This document shows, one piece after another, positions 37,070 to 49,920 of a stretch of 64,000 nt of DNA. The DNA lies in contig JAQFVV010006340.1 of the NCBI GenBank assembly GCA_028023455.1, forward strand, positions 2,525,438-2,589,437. Reading direction: 5' to 3'. The notes under the pieces are model-generated. The model was not told where the DNA came from. It searched no databases and was given only the letters and a program-made list of their open reading frames with translations. The translations under genes were made by a program, and so were the position numbers. Positions within the stretch are counted from its first letter, which is position 1. The number at the start of each line of letters is the position of its first letter. Source of the DNA: Epiperipatus broadwayi (lineage: Eukaryota; Onychophora; Udeonychophora; Euonychophora; Peripatidae).

Positions 37070-37640
37070 AAATTGAAATAAAAAAAAAAAGGACACAACA
37101 AGGAAGGAACAGGGCAAACCAATAGGGATAATTAAAAAATTATTAGAAATATAATTTATATGTGTATCTCCCCTCAAAACACCAAATAAATTATTTTTTA
37201 TTTTTTTTCTTTTCTTTTTTTTTTTTTTTTTTTGTTTCGTTTTCTCTTCTTTCTCACTAAAAATTTATTTTTTTTGAAATTTTTTATTAAATTAATTTAA
37301 AATATAAAAATTATAAAAATATTAAATTATTATAAATAAAAAGAATATTGTGAAAATAATTTAAATAAAAACAAGAAAAGAATGATTTTTGATTATATTT
37401 TTAACAATTTTAACAATATAAAAATAAAAACTAAAACAAACACCCAACAAATTAAATAAATAAATAAATCAAACACAACCACAAAAAATTATTTTTGTTT
37501 GGTGGATTTTTAACATTTTTCCAAATTTAAAAAAAAAAAAAAAAAAATAAATATAATTTAATATAAAAAAAAATAAAACAAACCCCTCTGGGGGGAAATT
37601 GAATCCCCACAAAAACACTTGGAAAAACCGGCCCCCCGAT
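37070..37640. other. homopolymer-rich low-complexity block
   Basis: Runs of 12 A, long T runs near 37197-37233, 19 A near 37529, and CCGGCCCCCCGATC near 37628 next to GGGGGGAAATTG. Abrupt composition shifts resemble an error-prone consensus as much as real DNA. Confidence 0.5.
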
Positions 37641-38930
37641 CTGTCTGTTTCCATATATTTATGCAATTATGGGTTTGATAGTGTAGACAAATAGTAGACT
37701 GAATGTATGCAGTGTTAGATCTTTGAATGTGTAAGATGAATATTTATTTATTATCATTATTATCAAATTCATGTCTCTTGTGGTTAGTAATTGACATCCT
37801 GCTTCAAGTCAGCAGTCAATGTAAGCAATTTTAGGTGGATAATTTATGGCTTTTTATATGCATTCAGCTCCTCAATAAATGAGAGTGTGACTTGCTTATT
37901 TGTTGTCACTGCCTACACATTGTTTCTAGATAACTATTCATGATATTGTATTGTTCAGCCCCTCCATGACAGTGAGAGAGAGAGTGTTGCTTTCTCATTT
38001 TCAGCACTGCCAGGTCAAATTACTGGGTGTTTATTCATATTTTTTATTATCCACTTTACCTAAAATTTCAATATTAATGTGTATTTTGGTATGTTAAATA
38101 TATTTTAAGGCATGAGCATCTTTATAATTTATTATTAGCTCTATTAGAATTTAAAGTATATTGTAAGTATAAAACATTATTTCTTTGCCCAGTCATACAT
38201 GTCTGTAATATTATATCAGTGTACTTATTTTGCATAATATATTTTGCTGTTTTCATAAAATCTATCAGAACCTTATCTCCACACTGATTTTGAAAGTTAG
38301 CTTCACTTTGTACAAATATATAATATCCTATTGCTGGCCTACATATAGGCATATGTGCATAGTATTTTACTCTGAGTAGATAATGTTGAAAAATAAAGTG
38401 TTAGATATACATAAGGACATTTGGGTGATGATAGTACTTTTATTGTAAATTAATGTTTTAAGAAAAATATATTTTATTTTTCAAGTGCATCAATATTTTG
38501 TTGGTCTAAATAAATTAAATTAAAATTATTTTTACTATATCCTTCCTACCGGCTGATTATTTCACGTTAGTACATGTTGAAAGTTTATATCAAAGATATA
38601 AAATTTAAGTATTTTTATACGTGGTAGAAATGAAATATTTAACTTGAACAACTCTAAGATATTTTTAAAATGTTTTATCTGCTAGCCATATGCTATTTTA
38701 AATAATTAAATACTTCATTATTGTGTATTTATATTTCTGCTTATCTATGATACAAATGTTTAAAGATAATAATGAAAGAAAAAGGTAAATGTTTAATGTG
38801 TATTTTGAATAATTATTACATTTAAAAATTTTTTAAATATACTACCATCATCATTTTTTATGCCAAGTGGATTTTATTTTTGAACTCTTAGATATAGACA
38901 TTTAAAACCTGAGATAAAATTATTTGAAAT
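37641..38930. other. AT-rich intergenic sequence
   Basis: No supported gene. The minus-strand frame 38352-38122 has no recognisable domain. Confidence 0.4.
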
Positions 38931-39040
38931 TGTAAGAAATAAGAGATTCAAACTCAGACTTTCACATGACCCTTAACTCTCCATATCATCTCATATTGCT
39001 GACCCACCTGATTATACACATATTAAAAAGATAAATAATC

Positions 39041-39083
39041 ACCAATATAATATTTCATGCTAATCCAACAATCATCAGTTGGT
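39041..39083 (-). ncRNA. hammerhead ribozyme-like motif, family A copy 1
   Basis: Minus strand: ACCAA (39083-39079), CTGATGA (39078-39072), a short stem II, GAAA (39056-39053), stem III ATA/TAT with a one-base loop, A at the cleavage position, then TTGGT (39045-39041) closing stem I with ACCAA. Every conserved core base of the type I hammerhead is present. Stem II is weak in this copy. Confidence 0.55.
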
Positions 39084-39467
39084 CCAGATTACTATCTCCA
39101 CACACACATATATACAGTCAGTACTCAGCTTTATATTAAGATTGCCAATTTTCATACTTTAATGGACAGGCTTCAAACTATTCCAACCAATAACTCTTCA
39201 ACCATCTGTTTCATTGAAAATCTGATGATGGAACATTCAAAGCCCACATTAGTGCCAAGGTTGTCATCCTATCCATGTTGATGTTTAGTCATTCTGACCC
39301 CTCATGTACTGGAGAATAATCCATTTACATACATAGGTGAGGGATGTGAAGATCTTTTAACATACTATGTTCCAATATGTAATTTAATACACTGTACAAA
39401 CTTATACACACCTGCACATATATATTGTAATAAATAAGGGATTCAAATTCAGACTTTTACATGACTC

Positions 39468-39689
39468 TTAACTCCCCCCAATAGAAAGTAATTTGCATGT
39501 ATTATCAAATCTGTTGATACAATCTGGCCTTTTAAAGATCTCAATGACTTTTCTAATCTGACAATGTTGGAGAATGTCAAGTCTGGATAGTATTCTCATA
39601 TTAGATATATCAATGCTATGATCTGTATCTCTAGCATGGAGAGATAGTGCTGCTGATGTGAATACTTTTAACAACATTAATATATACAT
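39468..39689 (-). pseudogene. C-terminal remnant of a Penelope/GIY-YIG protein
   Basis: The minus-strand frame reads ALSLHARDTDHSIDISNMRI, then a segment RKVIEIFKRPDCINRFDN. The His-x-x-x-x-x-HSIDI... and EI-K----NR pattern is what I know from the region after the GIY-YIG core of PLE and related RT proteins. The nuclease core itself is missing. It could belong to another GIY-YIG retroelement; confidence rests on pattern memory, not on a search. Confidence 0.5.
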
Positions 39690-39923
39690 TGTAACATTAC
39701 AGTATCATTATAAATTGTCTATTATAAATTTAAAACTGTAAAAATTTTATTGACGTTTTTTTATAGTTAAGGAATTATATTCATTGCCAACATTGGTTGA
39801 AGATTATCATGCTTAAATAGTATCTGATACTGATTCTTATGAAAAATATATTATTTTATAAAGCATTTTACAAGTGGATTTTTCTTGATAAACTTTTATA
39901 TTTGTATAAAAAAATACATACTT

Positions 39924-40087
39924 TCAATTTTCGCTGTTATTCTTATTAAGGAATAAAGATATCAATTGGATAAATCCAAAAAAATACTCATGCACATAAA
40001 ATAAATAATTCAAAAATAGAAATATACAATGTATTATAAATCCAACATTAAAATATTTTATCTATGTAAAAAATAAACAGTTCTTAC
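39924..40087. repeat. direct repeat DR1, copy 1
   Basis: About 165 bp (GCTGTTATTCTTATTAAGGA to AACAGTTCTTAC) repeated at 42722-42887 in the same orientation with small differences. The 2.63 kb between them includes the candidate exon at 41379. Confidence 0.85.
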
Positions 40088-41370
40088 TATAACAGTCAGG
40101 GAGATCAAAGAGACTTACCATATCTGCACTACAGGGCGCCACCAGGCTATTTGAACCTGGAAAATTTATAGAGTAGGCAGATATGCACTGTTAAGATCTA
40201 ACGTTTACATATATTTTATTCTGTCAGCCCATGCCACTAGTTTATGGAGATGCAGAGATTTAATATAAATTCTTATAAGTTTTAATAAAGATTTATATTC
40301 TCAAAATATATTAATATTTAAAAAAAAAATAAGCCACTGCCAGTAATTAACACACAAAATATTTATTAATGCACATATAAATAAAATTGAGGAGTAAAAT
40401 TTATTATTTTTGGATTTTAATATTAACTTTCAAATTTAAATTATTATTTTAAATTTTAAATCATCTGCACAGATGGACATAATGAATTTACTTTAGAATG
40501 TTGAGTATAGATAGGCTACATAGATTATACAGTTAAAATCTTTTCAAAACAATCGTCAATCTCATTCTAAAAGTTCGCAGCCAAACCAATACCTGCTTTC
40601 AGATGTATAGTCACAACCAATGAAATATGAAGATGCTAGCATTAAATCACACAGACAGGAATGTGCATCTGACATGATATTATTTGAGGGACATGATCCT
40701 CAATACAGGAATGTGCATCTGTATGGCAAAGGAACCATATATATAAACTAATTAAAAAGAAATTCTACGTATGGGGTGAGACCAGTCTTACTGCTGACTT
40801 ATAGTCCCCATCCATAAAGCTAAAAAGGGGTCAATGGCACAGGAAATATGTCTGCATCCATTGGAACACAATGACTACATCTTTGGGTCATGCATTCAAT
40901 TGGGCTTTGTGCTGTATGCTAAACACGCTTCACATTCCATTGATATAAACACCCATATATCTCACCCAAGAAACTCAATGGAATTCATCATAAGATGTCG
41001 CATTGACACCAATAACTTAAAAGATATTTGAATAAATACATTTTTAGATATTCACCATGAAGTATCGTATTTACCGAATATCTATATATTTTAATCAATA
41101 TGAAAATAAAAAAATAATTAAACATTCAGGAATCTATGCAGTCATCTATACCCAACTTAAATTTAATGCATTTAAATAATTCAGTCAATAAATAAAAAAA
41201 AATAAAAAAAATGGAAATGATTAAATAGGCAAACTCAAAATATTTAAAATTAAACATCAATAATTGATTTTTAAATCTTAGTCAGATTAAAGTTTGTTTT
41301 AAAAATTAGGTTATCTTGTCAAATTTTAATGAAAGTTCTTAATTTTTTTTTTTTAATTTTTCGGTTCACA
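40088..41370. other. mixed-composition block between the direct repeats
   Basis: Less AT-rich islands: 40120-40200 with GGGCGCCACCAGG, 40560-41020 with ACAGGAATGTGCATCTG twice (40649, 40706), and a 65-codon frame at 40834-41031 without a recognised domain. On the minus strand GATATG|GTAAGTC at about 40118 resembles a splice donor. No gene is assigned. Confidence 0.35.
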
Positions 41371-41378
41371 TCTTACAG

Positions 41379-41563
41379 TAGAAGAGCTCCCGGTTCCTGC
41401 TGCCAGTTCCCGTGAAGACTTTATTAGTTATAATTTCATGGAAGACTGGTCTGTTGTTTATATGGTAGTTCTCAATGCAGAGGCTGCCTTAGCTGTTTCA
41501 ATCCTGGTACTATTTAATTGCAGTACCCATATGATTCGGCATCTGCAACAGTACCATTCATAA
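41379..41563 (+). CDS. candidate terminal coding exon of a host gene (partial)
   Basis: A long T-rich tract ends in TCTTACAG at 41378, a good 3' splice site. The frame that follows is open for 60 codons to TAA at 41561-41563. GC content is clearly above its surroundings and codons are mixed. The peptide starts ELPVPAASSREDF, then has a hydrophobic run VVYMVVLNAEAALAVSIL and ends RHLQQYHS, so it may be the last membrane segment and short tail of a membrane protein. A poly(A) signal follows 66 bases after the stop. I do not recognise the family. No upstream exon was found in the window; an old repeat-derived frame is the alternative. Confidence 0.42.
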
Positions 41564-41628
41564 TTCAACAGTCATTTCATTTGAAATAAGTGAGAGAGAG
41601 TGACAAGTGCATCTTATCACCCCTCTCA

Positions 41629-41634
41629 AATAAA
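41629..41634 (+). terminator. poly(A) signal after the candidate exon
   Basis: AATAAA 66 bases after the stop codon at 41561, following a short GA-rich stretch. Confidence 0.4.
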
Positions 41635-41640
41635 TCAAAC

Positions 41641-42721
41641 TGGAAAGTGTTCTTAATTTGGATATTTTTCTTTTAATAGTAATCCTCCAGATTTATTGAA
41701 CATAGTTTCCTGTTCCAATCATTTTCATTAAGATCCAGGCATTGGTTTGCTGCGTCTATTGGCATCTAATTTTTTTTGTTCTTTTATTTATATCTTTCAT
41801 CTGGCTTTTTTATATAAGAGTCCCATGGGCTAGTTTGCTTTTTGTTTAATTTATAAAACAATCATTTCCATTTATTGAGATTACATAAGAATATTTTAAC
41901 AAAAATATTTTATCTTTAGATCTTGTACTTTTTTTTATAAAAAAGAACATTCAAATACCTTTTTATTTTTATTTTAAAAAGAAAATAATACTTTTAAAGT
42001 TTTCATTCCATCTGTGCGATATATTATATACGTTAAACAACTTTTAATTTTCAGTTTTTAAGTTAAGTTTTTTTCTTTTTAATAAATCAATTTTTATTTA
42101 TAATCTTTTTATTTTAATTTAAAATAATGTAACGGCATATTATATATCGTTGCATATCAGTAAACTTCCTCAAAAAACAAAAACATTTTTAAAAAAAATT
42201 ACTTAGTATTAGTAATTACGTTACACAAATTAATTATATACTAAACTTTTTTTTTAAAAGACAAAAATTTGGTTAGTAATTACATGCAAATATAATGATA
42301 AAAAAAATTGTTGACTGTTGATTCTTTACTACCAGCTAAATTTCTGCCCCCTCCCTTCCAAGTTTCTTTTCTCCTACTTTTAACTATTACTTAGGCAAGT
42401 TCAAAGGCTGGATTTTAAATAAGACTTTTTTTTTTTCTAAAAAAAATTATGATTTATATTAATTATTACGTTTTATTCCTTGCATTTATTTCTATATATG
42501 CGCAATTTTCTTACTGGTCGTATTTTTTACACAAAATTCAAACTATAACTTTACATTAATACAAAAAATATATACTCATTTCAGAAAAAAATGTTACTGG
42601 CATGATTTATTTTTAAAATTTTCAGGGTATTCGTGATTAAATTGTTCTGTGTAAATAAATAAACAACTCGTATTTAAATATTGCTTTAAAAATTGAAAAA
42701 GAAGAAGTATCTGAGATGCAA
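41641..42721. other. AT-rich sequence between exon and direct repeat
   Basis: Poly-T and poly-A runs, no frame or repeat recognised. Confidence 0.4.
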
Positions 42722-42887
42722 TTTTTGCTGTTATTCTTATTAGGTAATAAAGATATCAATTGGATAAATCTAAAGAAATACTCACACACATAAAATAAAT
42801 AATTCAAAAATAGAAATATACAATATATTATAAATCCAACATTATAACACTAAAATATTTTATTTATGTAAAAAGTAAACAGTTCTT
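42722..42887. repeat. direct repeat DR1, copy 2
   Basis: Same orientation as 39924-40087, with a few substitutions and a small insertion (ATAACACT). Could be terminal repeats of an old element or a segmental duplication. Confidence 0.85.
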
Positions 42888-45800
42888 ACATTGTTTTTGT
42901 TGTGTGGTTGTGTAAGCATGAGTGTTTAAATTTTTATTTAGCAAAGATTAATTTAATGGCTATAATATTTATTAAATAATAAATTATTTATTAAAAAGGT
43001 CAATTTAATTTTAATTGAAATAAATGTGAGAATTATTATATTTTATTATTTATTCATTTTGAATAAATATTTTTAAATATTATTTAAAACCCAGAAATAA
43101 AAGTGAAGCAATTGAAAAAGATGGAAATTATTTTTCATTTCTAAACGGTGTTTCTAAAATTTTACTGCCTTGATTTAAAAATCTTATTATCTAGCATTTT
43201 GCCCACCATGAGGACTTCTTGGACAAATGAAAAAAAAAACCCAATGAATGTTGGGGGATATTCTGTAATTCAGATATCTGTGCTAACTGGTATAGAAGCT
43301 GAAGTTTGGAAAATTCAGAGTCTTTTACATATTCTTATTGCATTCAGGACTTAATAAGATGATCAGCTAGATCAACAGCTTGGTAGTTGCTTTTCCTAAG
43401 CAAATGTCTTCTTCTCATCATTCTATGAGTAATATGAACAACAACAAATAAACCAGAAACCATCACTGATTGATTAATTAATTCATTAATTCTTTGTTTC
43501 AAGAAATATCTTTTATTGCAATCAACTGTTATTGGAAAAATGGAAAAATTGACTTATGGAATGCTGACTCACTATTTCAACCCTAAATCACTGGATTCTT
43601 CAATTGATAGTAATAGTAAATAAATGATACATTTTGAAAAATTACATATATTAATTTCAAATAAGTTGCTGATTATCATTTTATAAGAGATATTGTATAA
43701 TTATTTTTTTTACTTCAATAAATATACAAATAAGATGTGATATGTTGGACTATTCTATTATTTATGAGTGAATGTTGAGACAAATAAGCAAATAAGTCTC
43801 AATAGTATAAATTTATCTCATCTTTAGTTATGTAAGGAAACAATTTAAATAATATTTTTTCCTATTCAAATATAACTTCTTATCAATTTGCTGCTTAGAA
43901 AAACAAATTTTAACTCAAATGTAATGAAAATTGCTTTGTTATGAATATCAAACAATTTTCTTTACCAGAGATAGGATCAGAATTACTGATAGCATAGACT
44001 ATAAAGATCTATAAATGAATAGATTAATTTTATATTTCAAATTAAAGAAATAATGAATGATAATCCTTAGAATAAAGTTATAAAATAGGTTCAAATGAAT
44101 TAAATTGCAGCACGTAACAAACTGAATTTGCATCCAGTTCTTTAAAAAAATGCATTAAGGATTATCAATATTCAATATTTAAATATCATTGGTAATGTAA
44201 TGGATTATGAAGCTAAATATTTAAATGCCATTCCTAAGTTGTGGATTATCAAAACAAATATAAAATATTATACAAACATCCAAGTTATAAGCAATTTTAA
44301 AAAATAGATTAATGTGTTAAATGTAGATTATCCTGGATTAACAAATATGCTAAGTGAAATTTAATAATCTTCATGCTGTTGCCAGAAAAAATACTATTAC
44401 AAAAATGAAATTAATTGTGCAATAAAATAAACTGATTTAATACCCTTTCTTAAAATTGTTTATTTTTTTATTCTTTAGTTAAGATTATAATTGTTATTAA
44501 TGTAATAATTTTTTCCCATATATTACTAAGCTCAGGTACAGGTAATATTTTTGTTTAATGTTATTATTGAGACTGAATATTATTAATTATAAGAGATTTA
44601 CTTTAGGTTTAAATTGTAATAAATGTAAGTAATTATTAACTTTTTTTAAAACAAATTTTAATATAAATAAAAAAAAACCCAGAGCAACGCAAGGTTAACT
44701 TATATAAAACTGTGCTATATTGCAAATAAGTGATTTGTGAGTTCATAAATTTCAACCTCAATGGGAAATGGAGTTAATCGTTCTTATTTAGATTGGTAAA
44801 TCTGTAAGGAATATTTTATGCACAACTCTTGCATGTTAATAATAATTTTTCACTGTTATGTAATATGTAATTAAGAAACGTAATGAGCTATTTATATTTT
44901 GTTAGTAGAGTAGCACTCCTAACTTTTAATCATATAATTGAACCCAGCAAGTCATCCTGAGGCAAAATAAATAAGCCCAATGTAGTAAATATCATCTTGA
45001 TATGCTAAGCAATGATTTGTATTCTCTTCTTTTAAAAGAGGGAAAACTTCTTCAGCATTATTATATGAGATTGATTAATAATTGATTAGTTAGTGAAACA
45101 AACTAATTAAGAATAACAATAAAACATTTATCTTTTATGATGATAATAATTATTATTCTCTAATATTTAAATTTATTTAAAGAGGATTTGAACCAGACTT
45201 TCCATCTTCTTTTAATCATTCACTCTATTTAATATAACTGATACACATTCCCTTTAATTACATTTAAACCATGTACATATACTATACTGGTATTCAAATC
45301 GTATTTAAATTGAGGATTTTTAAACACATAATAAATAATTTATTCCTATTTAATGATAGTGTCTTCACAACACTGTCTGATAACACACTTTGTATTTTCC
45401 AAATTCAAATTAGATTTAGAAAACAAATAATAATAATCATTAGATATTTTTAACTGTTATTATTCCTTTTCATTATTTATTTTATATTGCTTTAATTGTT
45501 ATTTTTTAATATTTCTATTTTTTTCATTATTAAAGAAATATTGTCACTGCGTATTCACGATATAAAGATCATATTTAAAATAATAGATTACACTTAAAAT
45601 ATATCGGGATTAAATACACCATTACTATATTGATACTGTCGGAAATATAAAAGTATTGGGTAAGATAGTGTACATAAAATCCCTTTTACATTGCCCTATA
45701 TAAAATAAATATACACACTTTACATCCATGCATTTATTTTCTTATTTTATATATTTTTGAAATAAATTATTAATAAACTTTCTATTTAAAATTGCTAGCC

Positions 45801-46387
45801 TTGGTTTTAAATTATCGAAGAAGTTATTCTTAGTTAGTGCTTATAGTAAGAAACAATATATTTTAAAGATTTATTATTATTAAAATAAAATAAGATTAAG
45901 AGTACAATTATAAAACCCTGAGAAATTTATTAATTAATTTAATTAAATGCAAATCTATTATCAAAGTATGGAATAGTTTGGCTTATGTGAAAATAGATTA
46001 AACATGTATGCATAATATTTGCAAGTCAGTAAAAGATAGTAATTGCTTCTTCTGCATTATCAATATCATCACTTCTCATTGGCATTTTTTTCATTATTGA
46101 CTTAGACACACTTTTTTACACATTATTGCTCAAAGATCGTGACCGGTCTTCACCAACTTTATGCTTTCAATACATATATATGTTAAGTCTGTTTAATATA
46201 ATTAATAAAGTTTAGAAGAAGCATTATATGTGCAAAAATATATTAAATGCATAATGCTAACTAAATTTCAATATGGTCTATAGATAAAAGGTTGTCTTCG
46301 ACTTAGCATTAAACCAATCAAAACATAGAGAATCCCAATATCAATAGTAATAAACAGTCTCAAATTATTGTCAAGGCAATCTCTTTT

Positions 46388-46393
<6 letters not shown>
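42888..46393. other. AT-rich intergenic sequence
   Basis: About 3.5 kb without a supported gene. 43733-43784 (ATATGTTGGACTATTC and neighbours) is a fragment of the repeat family forming the palindrome at 52578-53186. A 68-codon frame at 43148-43354 has no recognised features. Confidence 0.45.
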
Positions 46394-46424
<31 letters not shown>

Positions 46425-46566
46425 AAACAGTCAACCTTAGCTTAAAATTGAGCTTCATGGTTCCATCTACTAACCTGTGTTTAAACACTATATCCCATCA
46501 TTATCATATATATATATATTACATCGAGCCCCCCCTCCCCCTCTACTAATTTCAAAAATTCCCCTG
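46394..46566. repeat. (TA)n tracts and C-rich junction
   Basis: TA tracts at 46394-46422 and 46505-46519, then CCCCCCCTCCCCC at about 46531. It leads directly into the G-free block. Confidence 0.8.
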
Positions 46567-47142
46567 ATCTAAAATTAACCCCCCAATATATATATACATA
46601 TATATAAAAAAATCAACCACTTTCTTTCTATATAAATTTTTTTCCATAACAATCCACCTCCAACACACAAAAACACCCATAACCCATATCCCATACCACC
46701 AAACTAACACGAAAAACTCCTCTAAAAATTACAAAACAAACCACCAACAACCACAACCTAAACACATTACTTAACAAACCAACATAATACTACTTTAACT
46801 TACAAATCCACCACAAACAACAACCCCAAAAATAAAAATCCCCCATAACCACCACAAAAAAACCCATAAAAACCCACCTCCATACACCACCCCACTCTCT
46901 CCCAATATACCAACCATACCCAATTACAACAAACAAATAACCTAAATCCCCCTAATATAACTTTCAAATCTATCACCACACCCTATTCCATTTATATTAC
47001 TCAAAACAAAAAAAACACAAATAATAATTAACAAAAAATAAAAAACCAAACAACCACAACTACAATATTTTTTTACACTCCCCTTTTTCTTCCCCCCCCC
47101 CCCAAACTAACCCCATAATACCCCTAATACTTTTTCCTTAAA
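46567..47142. other. 576-bp stretch with a single G on the plus strand
   Basis: Only one G (46711) in 576 bases; the rest is A, C and T, with C plentiful. It ends with a 13-base C run near 47096-47103 and reverts to normal composition after 47142. No ORF. See findings. Confidence 0.9.
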
Positions 47143-49005
47143 TGCCCGTTTATTTGCTAATTAAATTTTCTTTCCATTTCTGTTAATATTTCCAAATCAA
47201 AGATATATTTAAAGATAATTAGTATTTTTATCTCCATCTTTTTAAATTTGTTTTAAACTTTTTTATAGTTTATTTAAATTTTCTTCGGTTTATCGTTAAG
47301 AGTTTCAATTTTATAAATTTTAAGATTTTTATTCAGTTAAAAAAACACACGATATATATATATATATATATTATAGAAGCAAAAATACTAACAATATTGA
47401 TTTTTTAAAAATATTTTATTATAAGTCATTTTTAAAAGGTTTTCTTTTTAAATTGTCTTTCCTATTTAATTGTATATTTTGTCAAAATCCAAGATGGAAA
47501 ATACAATCCTTAATTGTCCAAAAATAATTAATGGGTTGGAAATATAATATTGTTTTAATCTTGGGAATTTTTTTTAAATTAAGATTGTACTTAAAAGAAA
47601 ATGAGGATTAATAGATTTTAGTTTTGTATCAACATTTTTGTCAAATCTATTTTCAATCTGGAAATAGATTTGAATATATTTTGAAATGTTATCAAACGAT
47701 TGCATCTTTCAAAAACAATAGACAAAAAAACTTAAAATTTCTGTTGGATTAAATATTATGTTTAGGTTAGAGATTCTTCAAATACCTGGGCAGGAGTATA
47801 AAATGGGCTAATTTTAAATACCAACAGATTGGATACTATTGGGAGAACTGTGTTGACAAGATAAGCCACACGGAAAAAAAATACAAGAATAAATTTTAAG
47901 TAAACTATCTTTGTAAATTATATTTATTAAAATTATATAAGCATAGACAAATCTAAAATGTAAATGATTTAAAATATTTCTGTCATGAATAAATAATATT
48001 GTCTTGTACTTACTATTTGCTAAAAATACTTTAAGCTTATAATTAAAATGGATTTTAAAAAGTTAAATATAATAGTGTAGCTATATTAGCAAAGTTTACA
48101 TTGCTATAATACAATTTATTACATCTAGTTCAATGCTTGAATTAACTATAATATTAATTCAATTTAATGTTAAAAGTTTATGTGTAGTTTTCATAATTAA
48201 AATAAAGTATTTTATTTAAATTTGTTCCTAATTATAATTAATCCATTTATTTAAATAATATTATTAAAATTGAGTATAGAGATTAAACTAAATTGGTTTG
48301 ATTTCAAAATAGATAAACAGTTTATTGCTATTTAAAGAAAAGCTAAATTAGTAATTTTAAAAGATATAGAATATTTTCTAAATGTGTGAGTGTGTATGCA
48401 TGCCTGCAGTAGTAAGTTTAATTTTTATTTATTGATAGAAATATTTCTTTAATTTGTAATATTGGATATTATTCTAGAATATTTTATTTCATTAAAAAAA
48501 TAGATAAAGTATTACTGAATTTTTAAAATTATTCATTAGTATAATTGGAAAAACTTTTAAAAGTTAATAAAATTAGATAATATTTATTATTTTTATTTTA
48601 CCGATATAATTTCAAAATTGTAACATTTCTAGACTATCGTGTGGTTGTCTGATTGTCTTATTACTGTTTTTAGGTTTTAGACTATAGATACTAATCAACT
48701 GTTGACTTAAAGATGGAGAAATCAAGAGGAAATGATGTTTCCCATCAAGCAGAATGATTGACATTACCAAGCTATAAAAGGCCCATGCACAAATGTTACA
48801 GCAGAAAAGCATATTGAAAGGGGAGAGAAAACAAATTGTGAAGAAGAGAAGTTTATTTTCCACTATTCATCAGAAATGATTAATAAAGTTTAAAACTTTG
48901 ATAAGTAAAAGTAAAGTATATTTTTTTTAAAATAAGTTTTTTTATCACCCAGGTTAAATGAATACTCCATCAGGTACTAGGTATCATACAAAGTTAATCA
49001 AAAGG
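47143..49005. other. AT-rich intergenic sequence with one promoter-like site
   Basis: A (TA)n tract lies at 47353-47370. Apart from the TATA site at 48774 nothing was recognised. Confidence 0.45.
48774..48815 (+). promoter_or_regulatory. TATA-box promoter candidate
   Basis: TATAAAAGGCCC at 48774 with a start region about 30 bases on (TTACAGCAG). The 250 bases around it are less AT-rich. A transcript reading into AAAGTAAAGTATA near 48910 would lack an ORF. Could belong to an unseen LTR. Confidence 0.35.
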
Positions 49006-49920
49006 TTTAAATTAAATATTGAAGGAAGAATTTGGAGTGCAAATTTAGTATGCAATCTGCACCATTTTGAATTTCAAAAATAGCCAAAAACATTGTCTGA
49101 CACATCTAAGTGATAAAAAACTATGCGTGTCACGTGACTTGGAAAAACCCGCCAAAATATGAAAAATTTAGAACCGTGGTCACGTGACTATAATATCGAT
49201 AAAAAGCAACATATATAAAAAAGAAAACCATAAAAATAAAAAAAAGCGGAATAGATCGCATAGTAAAAAAAAAAAAAAGCCAAAAGATGAAAAATTTAGA
49301 ACGGTGGTCACATGACTATAATATCAAATAAAAGCAACTCCGAGATCTGAGATAGCAAAAAATATAAAAAGCTAATATGCATTAAAAATATAAAAAGCTA
49401 ATCTGCATTAATGAACACAAAAAGCATAGATATTTAAAATATATAAAAAGCTAACATGCATTGTATTTTTCTTACCAGAAGATGTTCCCATTTTGTTTGC
49501 AAATTTTCAGATTCTGCCTAGATAAACATTCAAAATGTACAACCCGTATCACTTAATTCTAATATCAAATAAAAGCTTCTTGTCTTTCTGCCTAGAAAAA
49601 AAACCATTAGATTCCACTATGTGCTAATTACCTAAACCATTTGTAGGACAGCCACCCACCCCTGCAAGTAAATCGATTTGCACTTTTTTTTTTTATTATC
49701 ATAATAATAATACATTTTCTCATTTTAAATTATAAACCAAATAATTTATATATAGAGAGAGAGCAAGATTACTATATTTAAATCTTAATCAATAAATGCT
49801 AGTTAACATTGGCTAAAAAAGTACATAATAATAATACATTTTCTCATTTTAAATTATAAATCAAATAATTTATATATAGACAGAGCAAGATTACTATATT
49901 TAATATTTAATATTACATTT
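49006..49920 (+). repeat. dispersed repeat with CACGTG boxes, copy 1
   Basis: Inverted copy at 56460-57480. It contains GTGTCACGTGACTTGG (near 49128), GTGGTCACGTGACTATAATA (near 49178) and GTGGTCACATGACTATAATA (near 49302), each after AAAATTTAGAAC or similar. Followed by several ATATAAAAAGCTAA repeats and a tandem duplication of about 120 bp (49708-49920). No ORF. Confidence 0.8.

Larger units (their letters stand above)
38935..39689 (-). mobile_element. Penelope-like element remnant with terminal-repeat sequence
   Basis: Minus strand: the C-terminal coding remnant at 39689-39468 is followed downstream (lower coordinates) by sequence shared with the palindrome at 61281-61678, including TTTCACATGACCC, GGTCCAGATTAC and the hammerhead at 39041-39083. 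A TTCAAACTCAGACTTTCAC block also occurs twice here (about 38947 and 39434), as would terminal repeats. ORF end then hammerhead-bearing repeat on one strand is the PLE arrangement. Confidence 0.6.

Noticed and set aside
40834-41031. 65-codon ORF with HSIDINTH, reminiscent of the PLE C-terminus
   Set aside because: Only one short similarity and no further motif; kept as unassigned.
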